Shown: positions 19,415 to 30,221, counted from the first letter of the stretch. The stretch: DNA of 64,000 nt from Pseudomonadota bacterium (GCA_021819435.1 JAKARB010000003.1:281312-345311); one strand, 5' to 3'. The notes: generated from the sequence alone by a model not told the origin. Program-made: numbers and translations.

Positions 19415-19455
19415 GCGACGCGCAGAATCGATCGAGCGCATCCCATCCTCCCGGT

Positions 19456-19485
19456 TTGCGAACACCCCTTGCTTGGGGCTACACT
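19456..19485 (+). promoter_or_regulatory. Candidate sigma70 promoter of the thiamine operon
   Basis: TTGCGA (19456-19461) and TACACT (19480-19485) are separated by 18 bases. The predicted start, near 19492, falls exactly where the TPP aptamer begins, as expected for a riboswitch leader. Each hexamer matches the consensus at four of six positions. Confidence 0.55.
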
Positions 19486-19489
19486 TCGC

Positions 19490-21757
<2,268 letters not shown>

Positions 21758-21761
21758 AGCC

Positions 21762-23093
21762 ATGGCTGCGCCCACGTCCCGCCCGCTGCCTGAGGAGTCG
21801 GCAGGCGTGCAAACCTCCTTGCCATCCTCGACCGCGCCCCGCGCTCAAACCACCGCGCCCTTGCGCGTGGGCATCGCCGGCGCGGGGCTGCTGGGCCGGC
21901 TGGTGGCCTGGGCGCTGGCTCAGCAGGGCCACCAGGTCAGCGTCTTCGACCCGGCGCCGCAGGCGCTGCCCGCGCACGATGGCCATGGCGCCGCAGGCTT
22001 CACCGCTGCCGGCATGCTCAGCCCGCTGGCTGAATTGGAGACCGCCGAACCCGAGGTCGCGCACCGTGGCTGGCAGAGCATCGCGCACTGGCGGGCCATC
22101 GTGGCCGAGCTGGGCACGCGCCTGACGCATCCGCCGCATTTTGCTCAAGGCGGCAGCCTGATGGTGGCCCACGGCCCCGACCTCGGCGCCGCCCGCCGCG
22201 TGCTGCAAAGGCTGGAACAGGTCGACCCGGCCTTCGCCTGCGAACACCGGCCGCGGGCGCTGACGGCGCCAGGCCTGCGGGAGCTCGAACCCGATCTGCA
22301 CGGCAGCGGCGGTCCGCTGCATGCGTGGTGGCTGCCCGGCGAAGCCCACATCGACACCGTGAACACCATGCAGGCCCTGCAAGACGACGCCGAGGGCGTG
22401 CGCTGGCACTGGGCCCAGCCCGTGCGCGATGTGGCGCCGGGCCGGCTCTGGCTGGGCACCCCGGCGCAGGCGGCAACACAGCCCTTGTCCTTCGACCTGG
22501 TCTGCGACCTGCGCGGCGTGGGCGCACGCCCTGCCGTGCCGGTGCGCGGCGTGCGCGGCGAGGTGGTATGGCTGCACGCACCGGGTCTGAAACTGCAACG
22601 CCCCGTGCGCCTGCTGCACCCACGCCACCGCGTCTACATCGTGCCCCGGCCCGGCGAGCGCGTGCTGGTGGGCGCCAGCGAACTCGAAAGCGAGGACCGC
22701 TCGCCGATGTCGCTGCGCAGCGCGGTGGAGCTGATGGCCGCCGCACACAGCATCCTGCCCGCGCTGGCCGAAGCCCGCATCCTCAAGCTCGACACCAACC
22801 TGCGCCCCGCCCTGCCCGACCACCGACCGCAGGTGCACCACGAGCCGGGGCTGCTGCGCATCAACGGCCTGTACCGCCACGGCTGGCTGCTGGCCCCCGC
22901 GCTGGTCGACGACGCGCTGCGCCAACTCGGCCTGGGCGGCCTGCCACGCGAGAGCACACGGCCAAGCGCAACCTTGGCCGTGTCCAGCGCCATGCCAAAC
23001 AGCGGCTCATCGAGCACATTGCCTCTCACTACACCTCTCGCGACGCCGCTCTCCACGCCTCGGCCAAACCCCGGCATCACGCAGGCTGCTTGA
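21762..23093 (+). CDS. thiO: FAD-dependent glycine oxidase ThiO
   Basis: Oxidises glycine to the imine used to build the thiazole ring. The 443-residue product has an FAD-binding GIAGAGLLG loop (37-45) after a 30-residue low-complexity lead. The DAO-type motifs GFTAAGMLSPLAE, RGVRGEVVWL, VYIVPRPGERVLVGAS and the C-terminal GLYRHGWLLAPAL follow. The final 45 residues are Ser/Thr/Pro-rich and unlike the family. Four bases separate it from thiC, and thiS-thiG follow, so the pathway role is clear. Confidence 0.94.
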   Translation: MAAPTSRPLPEESAGVQTSLPSSTAPRAQTTAPLRVGIAGAGLLGRLVAWALAQQGHQVSVFDPAPQALPAHDGHGAAGFTAAGMLSPLAELETAEPEVAHRGWQSIAHWRAIVAELGTRLTHPPHFAQGGSLMVAHGPDLGAARRVLQRLEQVDPAFACEHRPRALTAPGLRELEPDLHGSGGPLHAWWLPGEAHIDTVNTMQALQDDAEGVRWHWAQPVRDVAPGRLWLGTPAQAATQPLSFDLVCDLRGVGARPAVPVRGVRGEVVWLHAPGLKLQRPVRLLHPRHRVYIVPRPGERVLVGASELESEDRSPMSLRSAVELMAAAHSILPALAEARILKLDTNLRPALPDHRPQVHHEPGLLRINGLYRHGWLLAPALVDDALRQLGLGGLPRESTRPSATLAVSSAMPNSGSSSTLPLTTPLATPLSTPRPNPGITQAA

Positions 23094-23142
23094 ACCGACT
23101 GGGCCACAGAACCACCAAGCATCCAAGCGTCCATCCACCCCG

Positions 23143-23394
23143 ATGAGCCCCACCACCCTCACCATCCACACCGATCAAGGTCCAATGAGCCTGCCCGTCG
23201 GCAGCACCCTGGCGGACGCCGTCGCCCAGTTGCTGGCAGGCCGCTCGCGCGATCCGGCTGCCACGGCCACCGTCAACGCCGACACCATCGCCACCGCGGT
23301 CAACGGCGAGTTCGTGGCCCGCGCCGCCCGCGCTCACCACACCTTGCACGATGGCGACACCGTGCTGTGCTTTTCGCCCATCACCGGAGGCTGA
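23143..23394 (+). CDS. thiS: Sulfur carrier protein ThiS
   Basis: Ubiquitin-like carrier whose C-terminal glycine takes sulfur as thiocarboxylate for ThiG. The 83-residue product ends CFSPITGG, the diagnostic Gly-Gly tail, and contains the AVNGEFVAR strand. It is longer than the usual 65-70 residues, with extra Ala/Thr-rich sequence in the middle (about 30-45). It lies between thiO and thiG, four bases before the latter. Confidence 0.94.
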   Translation: MSPTTLTIHTDQGPMSLPVGSTLADAVAQLLAGRSRDPAATATVNADTIATAVNGEFVARAARAHHTLHDGDTVLCFSPITGG

Positions 23395-23398
23395 CACC

Positions 23399-24292
23399 AT
23401 GTCCTCACCGATCCCACCGTCGGCCCCTCAGGCTCCCGCCTCTCAACCAGCCGTCGATCAAGCCGCCGTGCCTTCAGCCACCGCCGCCCACCAGACATCC
23501 GACACCTGGCGCATCGGCGACACCGCGCTCACCAGCCGCTTCCTGCTGGGCACCGCCGGCTACCCCTCGCCCGAGGTGCTGCGCTCCGCCATCGAGGCCT
23601 CAGGCAGCCAGGTGCTCACGCTGGGCCTCAAGCGCACGCTGGGCGCCACCGGGCAGGACAACGGCTTCGTGCAGATCATCCGTGACACGGCCCGCTCGCA
23701 AGGCGCCCACCTGCTGCCCAACACCGCAGGATGCCGCAGCGCCCGCGAGGCCATCACCCTGGCCCACATGGCACGCGAACTGCTCGGCACGCACTGGCTC
23801 AAGCTCGAAGTCGTGGGCGACGAGCAGACCCTGCAGCCCGATCCCTTCGAGCTGCTCGAAGCCGCCCGTCAACTGGTGAAGGACGGCTTCGAGGTGCTGC
23901 CCTACTGCACCGATGACCTGGTCAGCGCCCAGCGCCTGGTCGACGCCGGCTGCCGCATCCTCATGCCCTGGGCCGCGCCCATCGGCTCGGGCCTCGGGCT
24001 GCTCAACCCCTGGGCCTTGCGCACACTGCGCGCCCGCCTGCCTGGTGTCACCCTCATCGTCGACGCCGGCCTGGGCGCGCCCTCGCACGCCGCCGCCGCC
24101 ATGGAGCTGGGCTTCGACGCCGTGCTGCTGAACTCGGCCGTTTCCCAATCGCGCGACCCGGTGGGCATGGCCCGCGCCTTCCGCGACGCCGTGCAAGGTG
24201 GCCGCCAGGGTTGGCGCGCCGGCCTGATGCCAACCAGCGACATCGCCATCGCCACCACGCCGGTGGGCGGCCAACCCTTCGTCCTGCTGTGA
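23399..24292 (+). CDS. thiG: Thiazole synthase ThiG
   Basis: TIM-barrel enzyme that condenses deoxyxylulose phosphate, dehydroglycine and ThiS-carried sulfur to the thiazole phosphate. The 297-residue product has a non-conserved 40-residue lead, then SRFLLGTAGYPS, the Schiff-base strand LKLEVVGD, EVLPYCTDD, MPWAAPIGSGLGL and VDAGLGAPSHAAAAMELGFD. The ATG at 23399 is four bases after thiS, and the stop overlaps the thiDE start (TGATG). Confidence 0.96.
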   Translation: MSSPIPPSAPQAPASQPAVDQAAVPSATAAHQTSDTWRIGDTALTSRFLLGTAGYPSPEVLRSAIEASGSQVLTLGLKRTLGATGQDNGFVQIIRDTARSQGAHLLPNTAGCRSAREAITLAHMARELLGTHWLKLEVVGDEQTLQPDPFELLEAARQLVKDGFEVLPYCTDDLVSAQRLVDAGCRILMPWAAPIGSGLGLLNPWALRTLRARLPGVTLIVDAGLGAPSHAAAAMELGFDAVLLNSAVSQSRDPVGMARAFRDAVQGGRQGWRAGLMPTSDIAIATTPVGGQPFVLL

Positions 24293-26088
24293 TGCCGCCG
24301 AACCGAACCGCCCCCACGCAGCCAGCCATCGTCTGGTCCATCGCCGGGCTCGACACAGCCGGTGGCGCCGGCCTCAGCGCCGACCAGCGTGCCGCCGACG
24401 CGTTCGATGCACATGGCGTGCACCTGTGCCCCATCGCCGCCTGCCTGACCGCCCAGCACTCGCAAGGCGTTGAAGCCATCTTCCCGGTTGACACCACGCA
24501 GCTCGAAGCCCAACTCCAGGCTCTTGCGCACGACCTGCCGCCCCGCGCCATCAAGACCGGCCTGCTCGGCAGCGTGGCCGCCATCGAAACCGTCGCCCGC
24601 TGGGTGGACCGCCTGCGCGCCAACGCCAACGCCGGCATCGACCCGCATCACCATCTGGCCCTGGTGGTCGACCCGGTGCTGCGCGCCAGCGCGGGCGGCG
24701 CCGCCTTCACGGACGAAGCCATCGTCGAAGCCTATCGCCACTGGCTGCTGCCACGCGCCACCGTGATCACACCCAACCGGCAGGAAGCCATTGCGCTGCT
24801 GGGCAAGCCGGCCCCATCCCCCAAGGCCTCGGCTTTCGATGCGATTCCCGACATCGCGGTGGCCCTGCAAGCCTTGGGGCCGCGAACCGTGCTGGTCACC
24901 GGTGGCGATGCCGTCTACACCAGCGTGGACACGGGCTCGCCAACACCTCCGCACACGAGAGAAGAACACGCCGATGCCAGCCACGGCCTCGAAGCTCACT
25001 TCAGCCTCGACTGGCTGCAAAGCCCCGAGGCCCAGGGCTGGTTGTGCGCACCCCGGGTGGCGACCCCGCACCACCATGGCACCGGCTGCACCCTCGCCAG
25101 CGCCATCGCCGCCGCCCTGGCCACCGGCCACGTGGCGGCCGATGCCTGCGTGCTGGGGCGCATGGTCGTTCACCACGCGCTGATGCACGCCCGCCCCGCT
25201 GGAGCCGGACGCGGGCCCGTCATCGCGAGCACGGGCGCACTGACCGGCCCGGCACTCGGCGGAGCGCCCATGCCCTGGCTGGGGATCGGACGCGAACTGC
25301 CCTGGCGGCTGATGCCGGGCATCTCCAGCGGAGCGCCCGCGCGCTTCGCGGCCTTCCACCCGCCGGCCGACCGCCTGTACGGCATCCTGCCTGACGGCCC
25401 GACGCTCGCCGCCTCGGTGGAAGCCGGCCTGCGCTGCGTCCAGTTGCGCCACAAGCCGCTGCCAGGCGCGGACACCGCCCTGGCCACCAGCCTGCGCGCC
25501 GCCGCGCACCATGGCGCCACGCTCTTCGTCAACGACCATTGGCGGCTGGCGCTCGCCACGCCCCGGCCCGCGCCCAGCCAATCAGAAGGAGATGGCCTGC
25601 CTCACTGCCACCCCCGCTTCCAACTGGGCATCCACCTCGGCCAGGAAGACCTGCTCGCCCTCTCCGCCGAGGACCGTGCCGCGCTCAGGCAGCGCCGGCA
25701 CGACACGCTGCTCGGGCTGAGCTCGCATTGCCCGTGGGAGCTGGCCCGCGCGCTCGGCTGCGGCCCCAGTTACGTGGCCTGCGGCCCGGTGCAGGCAACC
25801 ACCACCAAGGACATGCCCTGGCTGCCGCAAGGCGAAGACAACCTGCGCTGGTGGGTGGCCCAGTCCGACGTGCCGGTGGTGGCCATTGGCGGACTGCTGG
25901 GCACAGACGACCTCCGGCGTTTCGCGGCCTGCGGGCCGGCGGCCTTGTGCGTCGTGAGGGCCTTGCACACCGAGCCGGCCGCCCTGCCCGCGAAACTGGC
26001 CAGCCTGCGGCAGGCGGCGCGCCAGGCCACGACACGTGCGGTGGTGGCCGCGCCTCACCCCTGCCTGCCTCTGCACAACGCTGGCTAG
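24292..26088 (+). CDS. thiDE: Fused HMP-P kinase / thiamine-phosphate synthase (ThiD-ThiE)
   Basis: Two last thiamine steps in one 598-residue chain. Residues 1 to about 305 are ThiD-type ribokinase fold: SIAGLDTAGGAGLSADQ, KTGLLGS, VVDPVLRAS and the anion-hole motif HHGTGCTLASA (260-270). After a linker, residues 360-585 are ThiE: RLYGILPDG, LRCVQLRHK, FVNDHWRLAL, GIHLGQEDL, YVACGPVQATTTK and PVVAIGGL. No stop lies between them. The start overlaps the thiG stop by one base. The fusion lets HMP-PP pass directly to the coupling enzyme. Confidence 0.95.
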   Translation: MPPNRTAPTQPAIVWSIAGLDTAGGAGLSADQRAADAFDAHGVHLCPIAACLTAQHSQGVEAIFPVDTTQLEAQLQALAHDLPPRAIKTGLLGSVAAIETVARWVDRLRANANAGIDPHHHLALVVDPVLRASAGGAAFTDEAIVEAYRHWLLPRATVITPNRQEAIALLGKPAPSPKASAFDAIPDIAVALQALGPRTVLVTGGDAVYTSVDTGSPTPPHTREEHADASHGLEAHFSLDWLQSPEAQGWLCAPRVATPHHHGTGCTLASAIAAALATGHVAADACVLGRMVVHHALMHARPAGAGRGPVIASTGALTGPALGGAPMPWLGIGRELPWRLMPGISSGAPARFAAFHPPADRLYGILPDGPTLAASVEAGLRCVQLRHKPLPGADTALATSLRAAAHHGATLFVNDHWRLALATPRPAPSQSEGDGLPHCHPRFQLGIHLGQEDLLALSAEDRAALRQRRHDTLLGLSSHCPWELARALGCGPSYVACGPVQATTTKDMPWLPQGEDNLRWWVAQSDVPVVAIGGLLGTDDLRRFAACGPAALCVVRALHTEPAALPAKLASLRQAARQATTRAVVAAPHPCLPLHNAG

Positions 26089-26191
26089 AACGAACAGCTC
26101 AATGCGGGGGCTTCTCAGCGTCACAAAAAACTCGTTCTATGAAAACGACTTAGCGTGACCTGCATGAGAGGCCACGGGCCATGTCCAGCAC

Positions 26192-26230
26192 TGGACAGTG
26201 ATGACCGATTCATGTACAATAAAACGTACA
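26192..26230 (+). promoter_or_regulatory. yefM-yoeB promoter with YefM operator
   Basis: A good sigma70 promoter, TGGACA (26192-26197), 17 bases, TACAAT (26215-26220), lies before yefM. The hexamer TGTACA (26213-26218) overlaps the -10, and CGTACA follows at 26225-26230, 12 bases centre to centre. TGTACA-cored repeats are the known YefM-YoeB operator in E. coli, so the pair most likely represses itself here. Confidence 0.75.
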
Positions 26231-26246
26231 ACAAGGAGCCAAGCAC

Positions 26247-26498
26247 ATGGATGCCATCTCGTATTCCTCAGCGCGCGCCAACTTGGCCAACACGATGGAC
26301 CGAGTGTGTGAAGACCATGAGCCGTTGATCATCACTCGCAACGGCCAGCAGTCCGTTGTCATGCTTTCCCTTGAAGACTTCACTGCGCTTGAAGAGACAG
26401 CGTACCTGCTGCGCAGCCCAGCCAATGCCAAGCGGCTTCTTGCAGCCATGGAGCAACTCAACACCGGGCGAGGCACGGAACGAAAGCTGGCCGAATGA
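26247..26498 (+). CDS. yefM: Antitoxin YefM (Phd/YefM family)
   Basis: Labile antitoxin and repressor that neutralises YoeB. The 83-residue product begins MDAISYSSARANLANTMDRV, the typical Phd/YefM DNA-binding N-terminus, with EPLIITRNGQQSVVMLSLEDF in the middle and an acidic, probably unfolded C-terminus that wraps the toxin. An AAGGAG ribosome site precedes it. It overlaps yoeB by four bases (ATGA) and has a matching operator upstream. Confidence 0.95.
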   Translation: MDAISYSSARANLANTMDRVCEDHEPLIITRNGQQSVVMLSLEDFTALEETAYLLRSPANAKRLLAAMEQLNTGRGTERKLAE

Positions 26499-26749
26499 AG
26501 TTGATTTTTGCTGATGCGGCCTGGGAAGACTATTTGTACTGGCAGCAGCAAGACAAGCGCATGGTCGAGCGCATCAACAAGCTGATCAAGGAAGTACAGC
26601 GCGAACCATTCGCTGGCATTGGGAAACCCGAACCGCTTAAACACGCCCTGGCTGGATATTGGTCCAGGCGTATCACGGACGAGCATCGGATGGTTTACAA
26701 GGTCGATGGAGACGCGCTGCTGATCTCGCAGCTCCGATATCACTACTGA
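26495..26749 (+). CDS. yoeB: Toxin YoeB, ribosome-dependent mRNA endonuclease
   Basis: RelE/YoeB-fold toxin that cleaves mRNA on the ribosome. The 84-residue product has the family framework: WEDYLYWQQQDKRMVERINKLI, GIGKPEPLK, SRRITDEHRMVYKV and the C-terminal LRYHY whose His and Tyr are catalytic in E. coli YoeB. Nothing suggests inactivation. It directly follows yefM. Confidence 0.95.
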   Translation: MKLIFADAAWEDYLYWQQQDKRMVERINKLIKEVQREPFAGIGKPEPLKHALAGYWSRRITDEHRMVYKVDGDALLISQLRYHY

Positions 26750-26864
26750 GTGGCCCCGACAAGGCTGTCGAATAACCCCGATGCTTGAAGGCGCCATGTA
26801 GCGACCTTCACTAACGAATGGAGCCCCCGCGTGCGTCTTTCATCAGGGTCCGCAGCACATTGAG

Positions 26865-26906
26865 GCCTAGCCCAAAGTAAGCGTCCGCTTGACCGCCCAG
26901 TTAGGC
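26865..26906 (-). repeat. Short attC-like element downstream of the CsaA-like gene
   Basis: Read on the minus strand, it starts GCCTAACTGGGCGG and ends GCTAGGC, with a perfect AAGCG/CGCTT hairpin inside. The first half is close to the first half of the full attC-like site at 27285-27369 (GCCTAACTGGTCG, and GGACGCT further on). At 42 bases it is shorter than normal attC sites (about 57-141), so it is probably truncated or decayed. It lies just after the gene, where a cassette's attC belongs. Confidence 0.45.
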
Positions 26907-26927
26907 CACGGTTTGTGCGCGGGCGGT

Positions 26928-27266
26928 TCACAGCAAGCGTGTGCCAAGCGGCACTTCATGTTCGGGGATGCAGAGCGTGACTTGGCCATTGGCGTTGTGA
27001 AAACCAGTGACCAGGCACTCGGACATGATGGGGCCGATTTGTTTGGGTGGAAAGTTCACCACTGCAACGACGAGCTTGCCCACAAGTGAATCTGGCTCAT
27101 ATAGAGCCGTGATTTGAGCGCTCGACTTGCGTACGCCGATCTCAGGACCAAAGTCGATTTGCAGACGGTAGGCGGGCTTGCGTGCTTCGGGGAAGGACTC
27201 AGCCGCGATGACCTTGCCAACGCGAAGTTCAACCTTCGTGAAATCGCTCCATTCGATCTGTTGCAT
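26928..27266 (-). CDS. CsaA-like tRNA-binding domain protein
   Basis: A 112-residue protein consisting of one EMAP/Trbp111-type OB fold: DFTKVELRVGKVIAAESFPEARK, YRLQIDFGPEIGVRKSSAQIT, KLVVAVVNFPPKQIGPIMSE and the C-terminal PEHEVPLGTRL. This is the CsaA/YgjH group, known to bind tRNA and credited with a chaperone or export role. The gene starts 19 bases after an attC core site and ends 22 bases before a second attC-like element, the layout of an integron gene cassette. Its base composition looks lower in GC than its neighbours. Confidence 0.88.
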   Translation of the reverse strand: MQQIEWSDFTKVELRVGKVIAAESFPEARKPAYRLQIDFGPEIGVRKSSAQITALYEPDSLVGKLVVAVVNFPPKQIGPIMSECLVTGFHNANGQVTLCIPEHEVPLGTRLL

Positions 27267-27284
27267 TGTGCTTGTGCCTGAGTG

Positions 27285-27369
27285 GCCTAACGCTTGAGTT
27301 CAGGGGCGCCCATAAGGCGTGGCCGAAGCGATGCGACGTATGAGCGTCCCCTGCAACGACCAGTTAGGC
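27285..27369 (-). repeat. attC-like integron recombination site
   Basis: An 85-base imperfect palindrome. On the minus strand it runs from GCCTAAC (inverse core, RYYYAAC) to GTTAGGC (core, GTTRRRY). Inside, GTTGCAGGGGACGC pairs with GCGCCCCTGAAC with one or two bases extruded, as in real attC sites. Size, core sequences and bulges all fit. No integrase gene or attI site is visible in the window. Confidence 0.75.
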
Positions 27370-27770
27370 CGGTGAAAGTAGCAGGGCCGTTGCGCGGGCA
27401 GCGAGCCCGCACACGAGGCGCTAGCCTGGTGTGCGCGATGAGCTGAACTGGCAGCTTCCGAGATGAACCTAGCCATCACGCCTCCCTTTGCGTATGGCGT
27501 CAGCCATACGCTGACGAATGCCTCAATTTAACGCACCTTCAACCTGAGCGGCAGAGATGCCAGCACACCAACTTGAGGGCAAGAGCCGGTGTGCCGCTGC
27601 CGCCGAGGAGGCGGCTCGTGTGGCCTTCGCATGAGGCGTACTACGCAAGGGCCTAACTACAGGTGGTGGTCCAAAAAGTCGCCCCCAAGCGGGGACACAG
27701 GATGAGCCGCACTCCTGGTCAACGCCTTCGGCCTCGGCTGGCGCCCATGCCGGGCGCACTCGCGATTGAG
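27370..27770 (-). other. Gene-poor stretch with further cassette-core sequences
   Basis: I see no convincing gene in these 400 bases. Two more sequences matching the integron core consensus are present on the minus strand: GTTAAAT (27526-27532) and GTTAGGC (27651-27657). An inverted repeat GCACACC/GGTGTGC (27563-27569, 27590-27596) lies between them. A small minus-strand frame reads into the attC-like site, as often happens in cassette arrays, but has no family features. The stretch is most likely decayed cassette DNA. Confidence 0.4.
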
Positions 27771-28379
27771 TCAGCGCCGCATCTTGTCTGGGTCGCCGCC
27801 CTGCCGCTCTCGTTCACCCGGCAGGCCGCCGCGCGCCACGCCGCGCCCACGCAGCACGCCCAGCACCACGACCAACGCGACATGCGCAGCCACCACCCCC
27901 ATCAGGGCCGTGCCCAGCCAGCGGTGCAAACCCAGCGAGCCCGCGCCAGGCTCGACCAACCGCCCCAGCGCCCACCCACTCACGAAGCACGCCGGCACCA
28001 ACACCAGCATGGCGCACACGAGCCCAGACAATCCCAACAGTGAAACGGTGGCCGGCCCCAAAGCCCCCACGCCGGGCGACCGCAACCGGCGCCCCGTGCG
28101 AAGCAAGGTGTGCCCCCAACGCCCCAACGACGCCGCCGGCCGCGCGAACGACCACCCCACGCGCAACAACCAGGCCCCCGCCACGGCATGGCCAAATGCC
28201 ACGTGCCAGGACCTGAGCCCTTCCCAGGGCGCGGTCAGCCAGGTACCAAAAAAGGCGATCACCAGCGCGGCATGCACCAGCCTCGCGGCAAGCGCATCAG
28301 GCCCGCGCCAGTCGCGCCGCGCCAGGCCGGGCGTCAAGCGCCTCCTGGCTCGCGTCCCTTGCTGATTTGATCCAGCCAT
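27771..28379 (-). CDS. Cytochrome b561-type membrane protein
   Basis: A 202-residue four-helix membrane protein of the di-haem cytochrome b561/Ni-Fe-hydrogenase cytochrome b group. Candidate haem ligands lie in RLVHAALVIAFFGTWL, the second helix (WHVAFGHAVAGAWLLRVGW) and the last helices (GLHRWLGTALMGVVAAHVAL). The RVGW turn is characteristic. The start at ATG 28379 has a GGGAGG ribosome site. The C-terminus is Gly/Arg-rich. It probably passes electrons from the quinone pool to a periplasmic partner; none is encoded nearby. Confidence 0.85.
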   Translation of the reverse strand: MAGSNQQGTRARRRLTPGLARRDWRGPDALAARLVHAALVIAFFGTWLTAPWEGLRSWHVAFGHAVAGAWLLRVGWSFARPAASLGRWGHTLLRTGRRLRSPGVGALGPATVSLLGLSGLVCAMLVLVPACFVSGWALGRLVEPGAGSLGLHRWLGTALMGVVAAHVALVVVLGVLRGRGVARGGLPGERERQGGDPDKMRR

Positions 28380-28425
28380 GCGCCCTCCCATGGACCACCA
28401 AGGCGCACACGCGACCGATGAGGGC

Positions 28426-28896
28426 TCAGAGCCCTTCTTCTGACAACCACTGGCGCAAGGTTCGCACCATGTCCCGGTCGTTGTGCAACCACGCATTGTG
28501 GCGGTAGTCGTTGTAATAGGCCTCTTCGGCCGTCTGATCGGCCAGCGCCTCGTAGACGAAGCGCAGCACCATCTGCCCGGCGCGCGGCTCCTCGATGCCA
28601 ATGCTCAAGCGAATGGGCGCCGTGTCGCCATGCGCTTCGGGGGTGAAGACCAGGCGTTGCCCCGCCTCGGCGCGCACCTCGTCGCGCATCACGTGTGAGC
28701 CGAAATGCAGGGTGCGCTGGAACACGCCAGGTTCTGTCTCCTGCCATTCGCAGCGATCAGGCCCCATCGGGAAGCGCTGCGGTGCCTGCACACGCTGCAT
28801 CAGGCCGCGCCAAAGCTGCTCGCGCGTGAAGGCTGGCGCCATCATCTCCAGGCTGGTCTGCGGGGCGTTGATCTCGATGAGGTGTTCGAAGCGCAT
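28426..28896 (-). CDS. DUF1857 / AtaL-like SRPBCC protein
   Basis: A 156-residue protein with the helix-grip pattern of SRPBCC domains: [30 protein letters not shown], a beta-rich middle and a final long helix ([20 protein letters not shown]). I recall this as the DUF1857/AtaL-like family, whose members bind small hydrophobic ligands. No catalytic residue can be named. It is 46 bases upstream of the cytochrome b561 gene on the same strand and divergent from bioB. Confidence 0.8.
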   Translation of the reverse strand: MRFEHLIEINAPQTSLEMMAPAFTREQLWRGLMQRVQAPQRFPMGPDRCEWQETEPGVFQRTLHFGSHVMRDEVRAEAGQRLVFTPEAHGDTAPIRLSIGIEEPRAGQMVLRFVYEALADQTAEEAYYNDYRHNAWLHNDRDMVRTLRQWLSEEGL

Positions 28897-28957
28897 GGGC
28901 CGAGCTTACCTCCACGGCCTCCAGGCCAGCGAACCAACCGCAGCAAGCCCCCTGGGA

Positions 28958-28985
28958 GTGACGCGCACGTCATCCGGACTACACT
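28958..28985 (+). promoter_or_regulatory. Weak candidate promoter of bioB
   Basis: GTGACG (28958-28963), 16 bases, TACACT (28980-28985). The predicted start near 28992 would make an ATG at 28994 almost leaderless and favours the in-frame ATG at 29036. The evidence is two four-of-six hexamers only. Confidence 0.3.
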
Positions 28986-28993
28986 GGGGCTCT

Positions 28994-30133
28994 ATGACGT
29001 CTGCCGCCGCCCTTGACCGGGCGGCATCGAATTTCATGACCTCCTGCTCCACCTCCACCTTGCCGTCCAGCGCCCCGGCCACCGCCGAACGCCCGATCCA
29101 GCTCGTGCCCAAGAAGCCGGCGCTGAACGCCCACGGCTGCGGCGGCGATTGCACCGATCCCAATTTCGACAATGGCCGCTGGCCGCGCTCGAAGGTGCTT
29201 GAACTCTTCAACCTGCCCTTCAACGACCTGCTCTGGCAGGCCCAGCAGGTGCACCGCCAGCACTGGGACGCCAACGAGATCGAACACGCCACGCTGCTGT
29301 CGGTCAAGACCGGCGGCTGCCCGGAAGATTGCGGCTACTGCCCGCAATCTCAGGCCCACGACACCGGCGTGGAGGCCAGCAAGCTGATGTCGCCTGATGA
29401 GGTGCGCGAGGCCGTGATCGCCGCGCGCGACGCCGGCGCCAGCCGCTTCTGCATGGGTGCCGCCTGGCGCGCCCCGAAGGACCGCGACATCGAGAAGGTG
29501 GCCGAGCTCATCGGCGTCATCAAGCAAGAAGGGCTGGAGGCCTGCTGCACCCTGGGCATGCTGACCGACACCCAGGCCACGGCCCTGAAGGACGCCGGCC
29601 TTGACTACTACAACCACAACCTCGACACCGCCCCCGAGCTCTACGGCGACATCATCACCACCCGCGACATGCAGGACCGCCTTGACACGCTCGAACACGT
29701 GCGCAAGGCCAACCTGAAGGTCTGCAGCGGCGGCATCGTCGGCATGGGCGAAACGCGCGAAGGCCGCGCCGGCCTGATCGCCCAGCTCGCCAACCTGCCC
29801 ACCTACCCCGAGTCGGTGCCCATCAACGACCTGGTGCGCGTGCCCGGCACCCCGCTCGCCGACACCCCACCGCTGGACCCGCTGGAGTTCGTGCGCACCA
29901 TCGCCGTGGCCCGCATCACCATGCCCACGGCGCGCGTGCGCCTCTCGGCCGGCCGCCAGCAGATGAGCGAAGCAGTGCAGGCGATGTGCTTCCTGGCCGG
30001 CGCCAACTCCATCTTCTACGGCGACAAGCTGCTGACCACGGGCAACCCCGAGTTCGACGCCGATCAGGCGCTGATGAAGAAGCTGGGGCTCAAGAGCGGC
30101 AAGGCCGTGACCGCGCGGGTGGATGCCGCTTGA
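28994..30133 (+). CDS. bioB: Biotin synthase
   Basis: Radical-SAM enzyme that inserts sulfur into dethiobiotin. The 379-residue product has the CxxxCxxC cluster motif [10 protein letters not shown] (Cys 109, 113, 116), the second-cluster residues in the RFCMGAAWR and [10 protein letters not shown] strands, [16 protein letters not shown] and the C-terminal [13 protein letters not shown]. The N-terminal 45 residues are Ser/Thr/Pro-rich and variable. ATG 28994 is given; ATG 29036 in the same frame is equally possible. No other biotin gene is nearby. Confidence 0.96.
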   Translation: MTSAAALDRAASNFMTSCSTSTLPSSAPATAERPIQLVPKKPALNAHGCGGDCTDPNFDNGRWPRSKVLELFNLPFNDLLWQAQQVHRQHWDANEIEHATLLSVKTGGCPEDCGYCPQSQAHDTGVEASKLMSPDEVREAVIAARDAGASRFCMGAAWRAPKDRDIEKVAELIGVIKQEGLEACCTLGMLTDTQATALKDAGLDYYNHNLDTAPELYGDIITTRDMQDRLDTLEHVRKANLKVCSGGIVGMGETREGRAGLIAQLANLPTYPESVPINDLVRVPGTPLADTPPLDPLEFVRTIAVARITMPTARVRLSAGRQQMSEAVQAMCFLAGANSIFYGDKLLTTGNPEFDADQALMKKLGLKSGKAVTARVDAA

Positions 30134-30221
30134 GCGCCACATGAACACCCGGCACATCCCGGGGGCGCGTCGCCAGGCGTGACCGGATAATCGAGCATCC
30201 GCCCCAGGTCAAGGAGAAGGG

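Noticed and set aside
26757..26770. CGACA-AGGC-TGTCG hairpin after yoeB as a terminator
   Set aside because: Five-base stem without a following T run; too weak to call.
27523..27759. 78-codon minus-strand frame in the cassette region
   Set aside because: Ala/Ser/Pro-rich, no family features; probably a chance frame across attC-like DNA.
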